DNA of 62,028 nucleotides, taken from NCBI GenBank assembly GCA_039807745.1, contig JBDHRV010000004.1, forward strand, positions 1 to 62,028, given 5' to 3'. The stretch's first letter is position 1, and each line of letters begins with the position of its first letter. Shown here one piece after another: positions 20,065-28,003 of this stretch. Source of the DNA: JAEUMW01 sp039807745 (lineage in GTDB: Bacteria; Pseudomonadota; Gammaproteobacteria; Burkholderiales; JAEUMW01). The notes under the pieces were generated by a model, which was not told the origin of the DNA, did not search any database, and saw only the letters and a list, made by a program, of their open reading frames with translations. Position numbers and translations under genes: made by a program.

Positions 20065-22047
20065 TCAGCGCTGTGCGGCGGTCGGCGGGGTCGAGCGCAG
20101 CATCAGCTCGGGCTCGAGCGGAACCGGTCGCTTGAACAAGAAGCCCTGCCCGTACTGTGTTCCCATGTCCACCAGTGTCCGCAGCACATCCTGGTTTTCG
20201 ACCCATTCCGCGATGACCTGCTTCTTGAGGCCGCGTGCGACGTCGTTCAGCGCCTTCACGAAGATGCGGCTTGCTTCTTCGGTGGCGAGATCGCGGATGA
20301 AGCTGCCATCGATCTTCAAGTAGTCCACGTCGAAGCGCTTCAGGTAGTAGAAAGAGCTGAAGCCGGCGCCGAAGTCGTCGAGTGCGAAGCGGCAACCCAT
20401 GTCCTTGAGCTGGCGAATGAACGAGAGCGTCACGTCTATCTCCGACATCGCGGCCGTTTCCGTGATCTCGAACACGAGCTGATTGGGGTTTACGCGGCTT
20501 TCGGCGAGCATCCGGTGGAAGCGACGGATCCAGTGCTGATCGGAGATGCTCACCCGCGAGAGGTTGACAAAGTAGCGCAGACGCTTGTTGTCCTGGTGGT
20601 GTGCTTCCATGTGTCGCAGGAGCTTCTGCACCACGCGCATGTCGATTTCCTGGATCAGGTTCAGCGACTCGGCGAGTTCGATGAAGTGACCCGGTGCGAT
20701 GATCGAGCCATCGTGCTCCTTGATGCGCACGAGGATCTCGTGATGTACAGGCTGCTGGTCCGAAAGCCGGACCACGGGTTGCCAGAACAGGACCAGACGA
20801 TCCTCGTCGAGCGCGTCTCTCAACTTCTTCGCCCAATGCACGCGCTTGTGCGTACTGCGGATGTTGTTTGCGTCCTGGTCGGACAGGACGAAGCGGTTGC
20901 GGCCGTGATCCTTCGCCTGGTAGAGCGCAATGTCGACGTTCGACAGCAGGCCTACCAGGTCGCCCCCGTGAAAGGGGTACAGGCCGATGCCGATGGAGAC
21001 TGTGAGGTTCGAGACCTTGGATTGGCCGGGTGGGTGGAAGCGATAGTGTCGAATGCCCTCGAGCGCCTTCTCTGCGACCGTGATGGCTTCCTTGCGCAGG
21101 GCGCCGGGAAGGTGGATCGCGAACTCATCCCCGCCGATCCGGTAAAGCTGGCTGTCGTGGCCCCGCAAGAGCTCTCTCAGCACGCCGCTCACGCCGACGA
21201 TCAACTGATCTCCGGACTTGTGGCCGAAGTTGTCGTTGACATACTTGAAATGATCGATGTCGAGGAAGAGCACACCGCCTACCTTGCCTTCTTCGATCGC
21301 GGACTCGACCGTTTTCTGCAGAGCAACCCGGTTCGGGAGATCGGTCAGTGCGTCGTGCAGGGCGAGGTGCTCGATCCTCAGGGTGGCGTTGTGCTGCTCG
21401 GTGATGTCGCGTGCTGTACCACGGATCCCGAGTACGGTGCCGCGCTCATCACGAATGATGCGGGCGTTGATGCCGATCCAACGGTCGAGTCCGTCCGCCG
21501 TGACAAGATGACTCACGTAGTTGCGGACCTCGCCGTCCCGCTTGAGCGTGGCGAAGAACCGCCGATTGGAGATGTGAGACGGGCGTGCCTCGAAATCGAA
21601 GAAGCAGCGGCCTAGAAGTTCGTTGCTCGAAAGACCGAAGATGTCCTTCGATGCGATGTTGAGATAAGTGAAACGTCCGTGGGAATCGGTAGTCCAGATG
21701 AGATCGTGGGTGGTCTCGACGAGATCGCGGTATCGCTGCTCGCTTTCGAGAAGCAGGCGGATGATGCGTCGTTTCTCGTCCAAGGAGCGGCGAACGGTTT
21801 CGAGCTCTTCATTGCTCGATGCCTGCAGCGTGCCCGCGGAGGAGGCGATCAGCCGATCGACGAGTTCCTTCGAATAGCGGCGATGCCCGCCCTCTGTCCG
21901 GCGGGCAACCAGTACGCCCTGATCGTCCCAGCGGCGGAGCTTTTGGATGGGGATCCCGAGCTTTTCAGCGACGTCTTGAATGCTGTACTCGAGGATCTCG
22001 ATTGACCGGCGTCGCGCCCTCGGCGCAGACTCCTGGTGATCTTCCAT
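20065..22047 (-). CDS. MerR-type HTH / PAS / GGDEF / EAL fusion protein, RpfR-like c-di-GMP enzyme next to rpfF
   Basis: This 660-residue protein has four domains in order. A MerR-type winged HTH spans about residues 21-68 (EYSIQDVAEKLGIPIQKLRR then WDDQGVLVARRTEGGHRRYS). A PAS domain spans about 105-220. The GGDEF domain has an intact GGDEF at 305-309 and an RxxD one residue further upstream than the classical I-site. The EAL domain reads EIL at 437-439, with Asn495, Glu527, Asp557-Asp558, Lys578, Glu614 and the QGFLF loop all conserved, so phosphodiesterase activity is plausible. I start at the ATG at 22047 (AAGGGGG upstream); a TTG lies one codon earlier. It follows rpfF by 16 bp on the same strand. 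Burkholderia RpfR is PAS-GGDEF-EAL beside rpfF, but without a MerR domain. Confidence 0.93.
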   Translation of the reverse strand: MEDHQESAPRARRRSIEILEYSIQDVAEKLGIPIQKLRRWDDQGVLVARRTEGGHRRYSKELVDRLIASSAGTLQASSNEELETVRRSLDEKRRIIRLLLESEQRYRDLVETTHDLIWTTDSHGRFTYLNIASKDIFGLSSNELLGRCFFDFEARPSHISNRRFFATLKRDGEVRNYVSHLVTADGLDRWIGINARIIRDERGTVLGIRGTARDITEQHNATLRIEHLALHDALTDLPNRVALQKTVESAIEEGKVGGVLFLDIDHFKYVNDNFGHKSGDQLIVGVSGVLRELLRGHDSQLYRIGGDEFAIHLPGALRKEAITVAEKALEGIRHYRFHPPGQSKVSNLTVSIGIGLYPFHGGDLVGLLSNVDIALYQAKDHGRNRFVLSDQDANNIRSTHKRVHWAKKLRDALDEDRLVLFWQPVVRLSDQQPVHHEILVRIKEHDGSIIAPGHFIELAESLNLIQEIDMRVVQKLLRHMEAHHQDNKRLRYFVNLSRVSISDQHWIRRFHRMLAESRVNPNQLVFEITETAAMSEIDVTLSFIRQLKDMGCRFALDDFGAGFSSFYYLKRFDVDYLKIDGSFIRDLATEEASRIFVKALNDVARGLKKQVIAEWVENQDVLRTLVDMGTQYGQGFLFKRPVPLEPELMLRSTPPTAAQR

Positions 22048-22063
22048 CAAGCCCCCTTTCGTG

Positions 22064-22987
22064 TTAGTGAACCTCGCGTGATTCGCCGAGACCGTTCTGG
22101 CGAGATACCAGACGATGCATCAGCTTGAGGTCCCGAAGATTGAGTCGCAGAGCGCAGTCCACCCAGATCTCCACGACATCCATCAATTCAGCAAAGTCTA
22201 TTCCATGGACACGCCGCCGGGCCGCGGCGAGGCCAAAATGACCCACCTTGGTGCGTTGCCGGGAGGCGATGAAGGAGGATACACCGACTTCGCCCTCGCC
22301 GTCTTCCACTACCATGTCGACCACGCCCATGGCGTGCATTTCATCGGCGGAGTAGAGGCGGCCGCTGGTGATCAGTTGTTCTGCAAGCTTTTGCCCCACT
22401 TTGCGATCGAGGAACGAGTAGGCGCCCATCCCCGGAAACAGGTTGAACAGTATCTCGGGAAAGCCGAACCGCGAACTCTTCTCCGCAATGATCACATCGC
22501 TCGACAGGGCTGCTTCGAAGCCTCCTCCCAGGCACTCTCCCTGTACCAGCGAGATCGTGGTCGCGGCCAGATCGTGCGACACGTAGTTGCGGTAGAGAAC
22601 ATCGACGCAGGCGCGGCCGTAGTACAGGAGTCCGGCGCGGTCCTGCTTGCCGATCAGCATTTTGAAGAGATCGAGATCGCCACCGAGGTTGAAGACACCG
22701 GGTATGTCGGATGCAAGAACGACATAGTTGATTGCGTGCTCCTCGGTCCCGACCGCGATCTTGCCGGCGCTTGCTGCCAGAAACTCATAGTAGGCGCGGA
22801 TGTCCGCCAGCAGTCGCGGATTGAAGCACGGGCGCGGCGACGGATTCCAACGCGACCAGACTGCCCCTTGATCCTTGCGGAACGACGCGCGCAGTTGATT
22901 CGAGAACGAGTACTCGACTCCGTTTTCGGTGTGGTGGCCGGCAACCTGCTCAGGGATCAAAAGCGCGGGCGGGACGATCATGTTCAT
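22064..22987 (-). CDS. rpfF: DSF synthase, RpfF-family crotonase
   Basis: This 307-residue crotonase-fold protein closely follows the RpfF pattern: NYVVLASDIPGVFNLGGDLD, LVQGECLGGGFEAALSSDV, FPEILFNLFPGMGAYSF, LYSADEMHAMGVVDMVV and EIWVDCALRL near the C-terminus. The two glutamates equivalent to Xanthomonas RpfF Glu141 and Glu161 are present at about 158 and 178 with the same 20-residue spacing. RpfF dehydrates 3-hydroxyacyl-ACP and releases a cis-2-unsaturated fatty acid, the diffusible signal factor. The start at 22987 has AGGAGA 7 nt upstream; an in-frame ATG lies two codons later. It is the first gene of a two-gene operon with the MerR-PAS-GGDEF-EAL gene. Confidence 0.92.
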   Translation of the reverse strand: MNMIVPPALLIPEQVAGHHTENGVEYSFSNQLRASFRKDQGAVWSRWNPSPRPCFNPRLLADIRAYYEFLAASAGKIAVGTEEHAINYVVLASDIPGVFNLGGDLDLFKMLIGKQDRAGLLYYGRACVDVLYRNYVSHDLAATTISLVQGECLGGGFEAALSSDVIIAEKSSRFGFPEILFNLFPGMGAYSFLDRKVGQKLAEQLITSGRLYSADEMHAMGVVDMVVEDGEGEVGVSSFIASRQRTKVGHFGLAAARRRVHGIDFAELMDVVEIWVDCALRLNLRDLKLMHRLVSRQNGLGESREVH

Positions 22988-23057
22988 TTGTGTTCTCCTG
23001 GGTGGTCGCGTTAAAGTGACGGGTTGGTGACAAACGTGGCGAATCCTCGTCAAGCGT

Positions 23058-23087
23058 ATTTAATGCCAGGCAAATCGAGAAAATCAA
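23058..23087 (-). promoter_or_regulatory. Candidate sigma-70 promoter of rpfF operon
   Basis: Read on the minus strand, TTGATT (23087-23082) and TTAAAT (23063-23058) are separated by 18 bp in a markedly AT-rich stretch. The predicted transcript would have a leader of roughly 60 nt before rpfF. Assignment is by eye only. Confidence 0.35.
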
Positions 23088-23108
23088 ATCTAACGTTTTG
23101 TTAGATTT
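23086..23108. promoter_or_regulatory. Perfect palindrome (9-bp arms, 5-bp spacer), candidate operator
   Basis: AAATCTAAC and GTTAGATTT form a perfect inverted repeat around the spacer GTTTT. It abuts the candidate -35 box of rpfF and lies about 100 bp from the rpfF start and 160 bp from the divergent aas start. MerR-family regulators bind such dyads, and the operon encodes a MerR-type HTH, so autoregulation is a reasonable hypothesis. The dyad is seen; the function is inferred. Confidence 0.5.
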
Positions 23109-23236
23109 TGAGTTTTTTCACCGAAATGCGGGCTTGGCGGGGGTGATGGGAAACGTGAGACTCGCGCTTAACTGCGGGACTTTGTCTCGGCTCCCCACGC
23201 GACGCGTTGGTCTCGTGTCAACTACCGTTCAACCTG

Positions 23237-23265
23237 TTGACATGACCGTTCGTTCCCGATAGAAG
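23237..23265 (+). promoter_or_regulatory. Candidate sigma-70 promoter of aas-like gene
   Basis: A perfect TTGACA (23237-23242) is followed after 17 bp by TAGAAG (23260-23265), which matches four of six -10 positions. If used, transcription begins near 23272, just inside the longest possible reading frame. That would favour a later start codon, such as the GTG at 23293. Confidence 0.45.
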
Positions 23266-25518
23266 GTGGTTTGGCCACTGATTCGCATCTGGGTGTCCCT
23301 CGTGGTTCCGTTCGTGCGCTCCCTGCTTCGCCTCCTCCTTCGCAGCCGCCTCCGGGTGCAGGTGAGTCATGCGCTCGGGCCGCTCCCGGAACGCCTCCTC
23401 GTCGCGTCCAATCATCAGTCATGGCTCGATGCACCTCTCCTTCTGAGCCGGTTGCCGTTTCCAATGCTGGTCGTCGTGTCGCCTGCGGAGTATCGCGGGC
23501 CCCTGCGGTGGATCCTCAGGTTCTTTCCGCATGTCGTGATCGACCAGACCGAGGCGCTCTCGGTGAAACGCCTCGCACGACTCATCGAAAAGGGCACGCC
23601 GGTTCTAGTCTTTCCCGAGGGCCGCTCCACCCGCACCGGCGGTTTGATGAAGCTCTACGACACGGCAGCCCTGGCAGCGGTAAAGACCGGCGCGGCCATC
23701 CTTCCCGTCAGCATCGAAGGCCTGGCGACGAGCCGCTTCGGTGAAGCGGTCGGCCGCGGGCAGGAGAAGGGGCGACCCGAGGTGAGGGTGACGGTGGGGC
23801 GACTCGAGCGCTTGCCGATTGCGCTCGACCGCTCGCTCAAGCTGCGGCGACGCCAGGCCGCTGCTCACATGCAGCGGATATTGCAGGGCACGGCCGTATC
23901 CGCGCTCCCGGCGCGAACCCTGTTCGAAGCGTTCCTTTCCGCTGCCGACCGGTGTGGTCGCGCTGTCCCCATTCTCGAGGAGAGCCAGGGTCCGCCGAAG
24001 ACTTACGGTGATCTCGTCAAGGCGAGCCTGGCGCTCGGGCGCCTGGTCGCGGGCATTACTCGGGAGCGCGAGACCGTAGGCGTCCTCATGCCCAACGCTG
24101 CGACCACGGTGTGCCTGCTGCTCGGGCTGAGCGCGATCGGTCGCGTGCCGGCGATGCTCAACTTCACGTCCGGGCGCGCGGGGGTGCAGGCCTCGTGTCG
24201 CGCGGCCCGGGTGCGGCTCGTGATCACCTCGCGGCGGTTCCTCGACGCGCTGCAGGAACAGGGGATTCAACTCGAACTGGACCAGGTGCAGGTCGTCTAC
24301 CTCGAGGACCTGAAGGCTCGGTTCGGGTTCGTCGACAAGGTGTGGTTGGTCGCGCGGGCGCTGCGAAATCCGCGTCGCGTGCTCGCCGATCAGGATCCCG
24401 CGGCCCCGGCGGTGATTCTGTTTACCTCGGGCTCGGAGGGCACTCCGAAGGGCGTGGTGCTCTCGCACGCGGCGATTCTCTCGAACATCGCCCAGATGCG
24501 AGCAGTGATCGATTTCACACCGGCGGACAAGTTTCTCAATGCGCTGCCGATGTATCATTCGTACAGCCTGACCGCGTGCACGCTGATGCCACTCGTATCG
24601 GGCACGAAGGTCCTGCTCTATCCAACGCCGCTGCATTACCACGTCATTCCGGAGATCGCGTACACTAGGGCCTGCACCTTCCTCTTCGGCACCAGCACGT
24701 TCCTCGGTCACTACGCGCGCAACGCCCATCCCTACGATTTTCATCGTGTCCGTGTCGTGGTCTCGGGCGCGGAGAAGCTGGACGAGCATGTGGCGGATGT
24801 CTGGCTGCGCAAGTTCGGGCTGCGAATCACCGAGGGCTACGGCACCACGGAGTGCTCGCCCGTGCTCGCGCTGAACGCGCCGCTCGCTTACAAGCCCTGC
24901 ACCGTCGGCCGGCTGCTGCCGAACATCGAGCATCGGATCGTGTCCGTGCCGAGCATCGCCAAGGGCGGCGAGCTGCACGTGCGAGGCCCGAACGTCATGC
25001 TCGGCTACCTGTTCCCGGAGGATCCGGGGGTGCTCAAACCGCCACGCTCGGAGTTGGGTGAGGGCTGGTACGCGACCGGCGATGTAGTCGAGATGGACGA
25101 GGATGGCTTCATCTGCGTACGCGGTCGGGTGAAGCGTTTCGCCAAGGTGGCGGGAGAGATGGTCTCACTCGAAGCGGTCGAGCGCATCGCACGCCATGCG
25201 TCGCCGGATCACCAACACGCGGCGACGGTGCTGATCGTGAGCGAGCTCGGCGAGAGCACCGCGCTCTTCACTACCGACCCGCAGCTCAATCGAATCGCGC
25301 TGCTCCAGGCCGCGCGCAAGCTCGGCGGTCACGAGCTCGCCGTGGCGCGCAACATCGTCCCAGTGGAGAAGCTCCCGCTGCTGGGCAGCGGCAAGGTCGA
25401 CTATGTCGCCCTGCAAACCCTCGTCGCCGGACTCGATCCTTCCAGCATCGAGCGGTATGATCCTGGTATCGTGGTGTCGCTGCGCCCCTCGGGGACGATC
25501 AGAAGTCGCGGTAGCTAA
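23266..25518 (+). CDS. aas: Bifunctional acyltransferase / acyl-ACP synthetase (Aas-like)
   Basis: This protein of up to 750 residues fuses a PlsC-type acyltransferase to an AMP-forming acyl ligase, as in E. coli Aas. The acyltransferase has NHQSWLDA (HX4D) and VFPEGRSTRTGG. The ligase has ILFTSGSEGTPKGVVLSH, ITEGYGTTECSP and GWYATGDVVEMDEDGF. Aas activates free fatty acids on ACP and re-acylates lysophospholipids at the inner membrane. No transporter domain is fused. I give the GTG at 23266, but the GTG at 23293 fits the promoter and the family length better. It is divergent from rpfF, so it may supply or remove the fatty acids involved in DSF metabolism; that is inference. Confidence 0.88.
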   Translation: MVWPLIRIWVSLVVPFVRSLLRLLLRSRLRVQVSHALGPLPERLLVASNHQSWLDAPLLLSRLPFPMLVVVSPAEYRGPLRWILRFFPHVVIDQTEALSVKRLARLIEKGTPVLVFPEGRSTRTGGLMKLYDTAALAAVKTGAAILPVSIEGLATSRFGEAVGRGQEKGRPEVRVTVGRLERLPIALDRSLKLRRRQAAAHMQRILQGTAVSALPARTLFEAFLSAADRCGRAVPILEESQGPPKTYGDLVKASLALGRLVAGITRERETVGVLMPNAATTVCLLLGLSAIGRVPAMLNFTSGRAGVQASCRAARVRLVITSRRFLDALQEQGIQLELDQVQVVYLEDLKARFGFVDKVWLVARALRNPRRVLADQDPAAPAVILFTSGSEGTPKGVVLSHAAILSNIAQMRAVIDFTPADKFLNALPMYHSYSLTACTLMPLVSGTKVLLYPTPLHYHVIPEIAYTRACTFLFGTSTFLGHYARNAHPYDFHRVRVVVSGAEKLDEHVADVWLRKFGLRITEGYGTTECSPVLALNAPLAYKPCTVGRLLPNIEHRIVSVPSIAKGGELHVRGPNVMLGYLFPEDPGVLKPPRSELGEGWYATGDVVEMDEDGFICVRGRVKRFAKVAGEMVSLEAVERIARHASPDHQHAATVLIVSELGESTALFTTDPQLNRIALLQAARKLGGHELAVARNIVPVEKLPLLGSGKVDYVALQTLVAGLDPSSIERYDPGIVVSLRPSGTIRSRGS

Positions 25519-25521
25519 AGG

Positions 25522-25558
25522 CGTCAAGGCGGGTCGACCGCCGCGTTGAGCTTTTTTT
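25522..25558 (+). terminator. Candidate intrinsic terminator after aas
   Basis: GGCGG and CCGCC (25528-25532 and 25538-25542) form a stem extended by TCAA/TTGA across a 3-nt bulge. Seven T residues follow at 25552-25558. The bulge makes it imperfect, but it lies a few bases after the aas stop. Confidence 0.5.
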
Positions 25559-25642
25559 GGGACTGCATGACGACCGATCCATCGTCTGAATGGAAAGCGG
25601 TGTGGTTCCATGCGGGCGAGGGACTGATAAAGGAGGATTACC

Positions 25643-26802
25643 ATGTCCGTCTCCTCGGATCGCCCCCCTTCCTTTCGAGTCGGCAGTACTTTCGACGACA
25701 TACTCATCGCGCGGTTGTCCCGACGCTCGGTCCTGAGAGGATCGCTGGGTCTCGCGGCGATGTCCCTCTTCGGCGGCTGTCAGTCCATGCGCGATGCGCT
25801 CGAGAACGGCACGGGGCCGAAGCTCGGCTTTTCGCCGATCCCGGCTTCGAAGGCGGACGCGGTGGCGGTCGCTCCCGAATACACCTGGCAGGTCGTGAAC
25901 GCATGGGGCGATCCGATCAAGCCCGGCGCGCCCGAATTTCTTGGCGACGCCAGTCAGTCGGCGACGGAGCAGGCGAAGCAGGCGGGCATGTTCCACGATG
26001 GCATGCACTATTTCCCGCTGCCCAAGGCGTCGAGTTCCTCGACCCACGGGCTGATCGCGATCAACTATGAGTACACGGACGACAATCTTCTCAGCCCGGA
26101 CGGCATGACGACCTGGACCGGCGAGAAGGTGCAGAAATCCAAGAATGCACACGGGCTCGGCGTCTTCGAGATCCAGTTCGACGGACGAAATGGAGCACGG
26201 CGCGTGGCAAGGGCAAGCCCATCGGTGGCAAGGAAATCGTCGGCGCCGACGCCGCGAACCCGCGCGGGCCCAATCTGATGGGGCATATCGTGCGATGGCG
26301 TGAGGCCGGCGGCGATCCGACCGCTACCCGGTTCGAGTGGGACGTATTCCTGCAGGCGGGGGATCCGCAGAGCAGCGATCCACTCAAACGGGGCGACGTG
26401 AAGGGCGGTGTTGCTTTCGCACAGCCCGACGGACTGTACTGCGACCGGCGCGGTGTGCTCTGGATTCAGACCGATTCGTCGGCCCAGCTGATGGCGAGCA
26501 AGGACTGGTCGAACATCGGCAACAACCAGATGCTCGCCGCGGATCCCGAAACGGGGGAGGTGCGGCGCTTCCTGACTGGGCCGGTCGGCTGCGAGATCAC
26601 GGGTACGATCATCACGCCCGACATGCGCACGATGTTCGTCAACATCCAGCATTCGGGTGAGGCGCCGCTGCCCCATCCCGGGCGCAACGATCCGAAGAAG
26701 CCGCAGGCCATCAGCACCTGGCCCGACGGGCCCAAGGGCGGTCGGCCCCGCTCCGCCACCATCGCCATTCGACGCCGCGACGGCGGCATCATCGGCACCT
26801 GA
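25643..26802 (+). pseudogene. PhoX-type (DUF839) alkaline phosphatase, broken by internal deletion and frame change
   Basis: The first frame (25643-26278) encodes a Tat signal with SRRSVLRGSLG, then PhoX-like sequence ending near HGLGVFEIQFDG. The second frame carries PhoX-like C-terminal sequence; it reads GADAANPRGPNLMGHIVRWR and continues to 26802. The second frame's homology already begins near GKGKPIGGKEIVG at about 26206, upstream of its first ATG. Intact PhoX proteins are roughly 600-700 residues; the two halves total about 385, so the central part, including most metal-binding residues, is missing. The junction lies around 26185-26205. A good AGGAGG site precedes the first ATG. An assembly error is an alternative to real gene decay. 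Confidence 0.8.
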
Positions 26803-26815
26803 GGCGCGAGCGCCG

Positions 26816-26840
26816 CGGCGGCTCCGGGCCGGTGCCGCCG
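26816..26840. other. GC-rich hairpin between convergent genes
   Basis: CGGCGGC (26816-26822) and GCCGCCG (26834-26840) can form a 7-bp stem with an 11-nt loop. It lies in the 39-bp gap between the PhoX remnant and the convergent sugar dehydrogenase gene. There is no T-tract, so it may limit read-through but is not a standard terminator. Confidence 0.3.
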
Positions 26841-26841
26841 A

Positions 26842-27957
26842 TCAGGGCTTGTACGAGATGCGGTAGATGACACCCGCCTGGTCGTCGGAGACGAGCAGCG
26901 CGCCGTCCGGCATCACCAGCACGTCCACCGGACGACCCCAGCTCTCCTCGCCCTGCAGCCAGCCTGCCGCGAAGACCTGCTGTTTGACGGCCTTCCTGTT
27001 GCCGACGTCCACCGCGACCACGCGGTAGCCGACCTTCTTCGAGCGGTTCCAGGATCCGTGCTCGGCGACGAAGATCCGGTTCGCGTAGTCCGGCGGAAAC
27101 ATCTTGCCGGTGTAGAAGCGCATGCCGAGCGGGGCGACGTGTGCGCCCAGCTTGGCGACCGGGGGGGTGAACTCGCGACACCTCCGCTCGGCACCGAACT
27201 GCGGGTCCGCCACCGTGCCTTCATGGCAGTAGGGAAAGCCGAAGTGCAGGCCCGCCTTCGGCGCGTGGTTGAGTTCGCACGAGGGCGAGTCGTCGCCGAG
27301 CCAGTCTCGTCCGTTGTCGGTGAACCATAGCGTCCGGTCCTGCGGGTTCCAGTCGAAACCGAGCGAGTTGCGCACACCCCTGGCGAAGACCTCGAGACCG
27401 CTGCCGTCTTGCTTCATGCGCATGATGTTCGCGTAGCGCTTCGGGTCCGGCGCGCAGATGTTGCACGGGGCACCCACCTGCACGTAGAGCCAGCCATCCG
27501 GTCCGAACGCGATGAACTTCCAGCCGTGGTGCGTCTCGCGCGGCAACGCGTCGGTGATCACCACCGGCTTGTGTCCACCCGACGGGACCTGCGCGACGTC
27601 GTCGAAGCGCAGGATGCGGTGGATCTCCGCGACATAGAGACTGCCGTCGCGGAAGGCGACACCGTTCGGGGAATTGAGCCCCTCTGCCACCGTGCGCACT
27701 TCGTCCGCCTTGCCGTCCTGGTCCTGGTCGATCACCGCGTAGACCTTGCCCGCGCCGAGCGTCCCGACGTAGACGGTGCCGTTCGCGCCGAGCGTGAGCG
27801 ACCGCGCGCCGGGAACGTCGTCGGCATAAACCGCGATCTCGAAACCAGGCGGCAGCTCGATCTTGTCCAGAGGCAGGGGGCGGGCAAAAACGCACGGCGC
27901 GGCAATGACCACGCTCGCGAGAGCAGTGAACCACAGAGCCTTGATCGCAGAGTGCAT
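26842..27957 (-). CDS. Periplasmic PQQ-type sugar (sorbosone) dehydrogenase family protein
   Basis: This 371-residue protein starts with a signal peptide (MHSAIKALWFTALASVVIAA, cleavage near CVFA). It continues as a six-bladed beta-propeller of the glucose/sorbosone dehydrogenase family. Typical stretches are LPPGFEIAVYADDVPGARSL, GLNSPNGVAFRDGSLYVAE, HHGWKFIAFGPDGWLYVQVG and FAEHGSWNRS-like VAEHGSWNRSKKVGYRVV. Such proteins oxidise aldoses or other carbohydrates in the periplasm, usually with PQQ. The substrate is unknown and PQQ synthesis genes are not in the window. The gene is divergent from the CpdA-like gene. Confidence 0.88.
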   Translation of the reverse strand: MHSAIKALWFTALASVVIAAPCVFARPLPLDKIELPPGFEIAVYADDVPGARSLTLGANGTVYVGTLGAGKVYAVIDQDQDGKADEVRTVAEGLNSPNGVAFRDGSLYVAEIHRILRFDDVAQVPSGGHKPVVITDALPRETHHGWKFIAFGPDGWLYVQVGAPCNICAPDPKRYANIMRMKQDGSGLEVFARGVRNSLGFDWNPQDRTLWFTDNGRDWLGDDSPSCELNHAPKAGLHFGFPYCHEGTVADPQFGAERRCREFTPPVAKLGAHVAPLGMRFYTGKMFPPDYANRIFVAEHGSWNRSKKVGYRVVAVDVGNRKAVKQQVFAAGWLQGEESWGRPVDVLVMPDGALLVSDDQAGVIYRISYKP

Positions 27958-28003
27958 GAGTGCTCGCTACAGTCGACGAAGAGAAGCGTCTACCATACAC
28001 CCC

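Noticed and set aside
23086..23125. The rpfF upstream hairpin and following T-rich stretch considered as a terminator
   Set aside because: On the plus strand no transcript would reach it, since the upstream genes run the other way. On the minus strand no T-tract directly follows. An operator is more likely.
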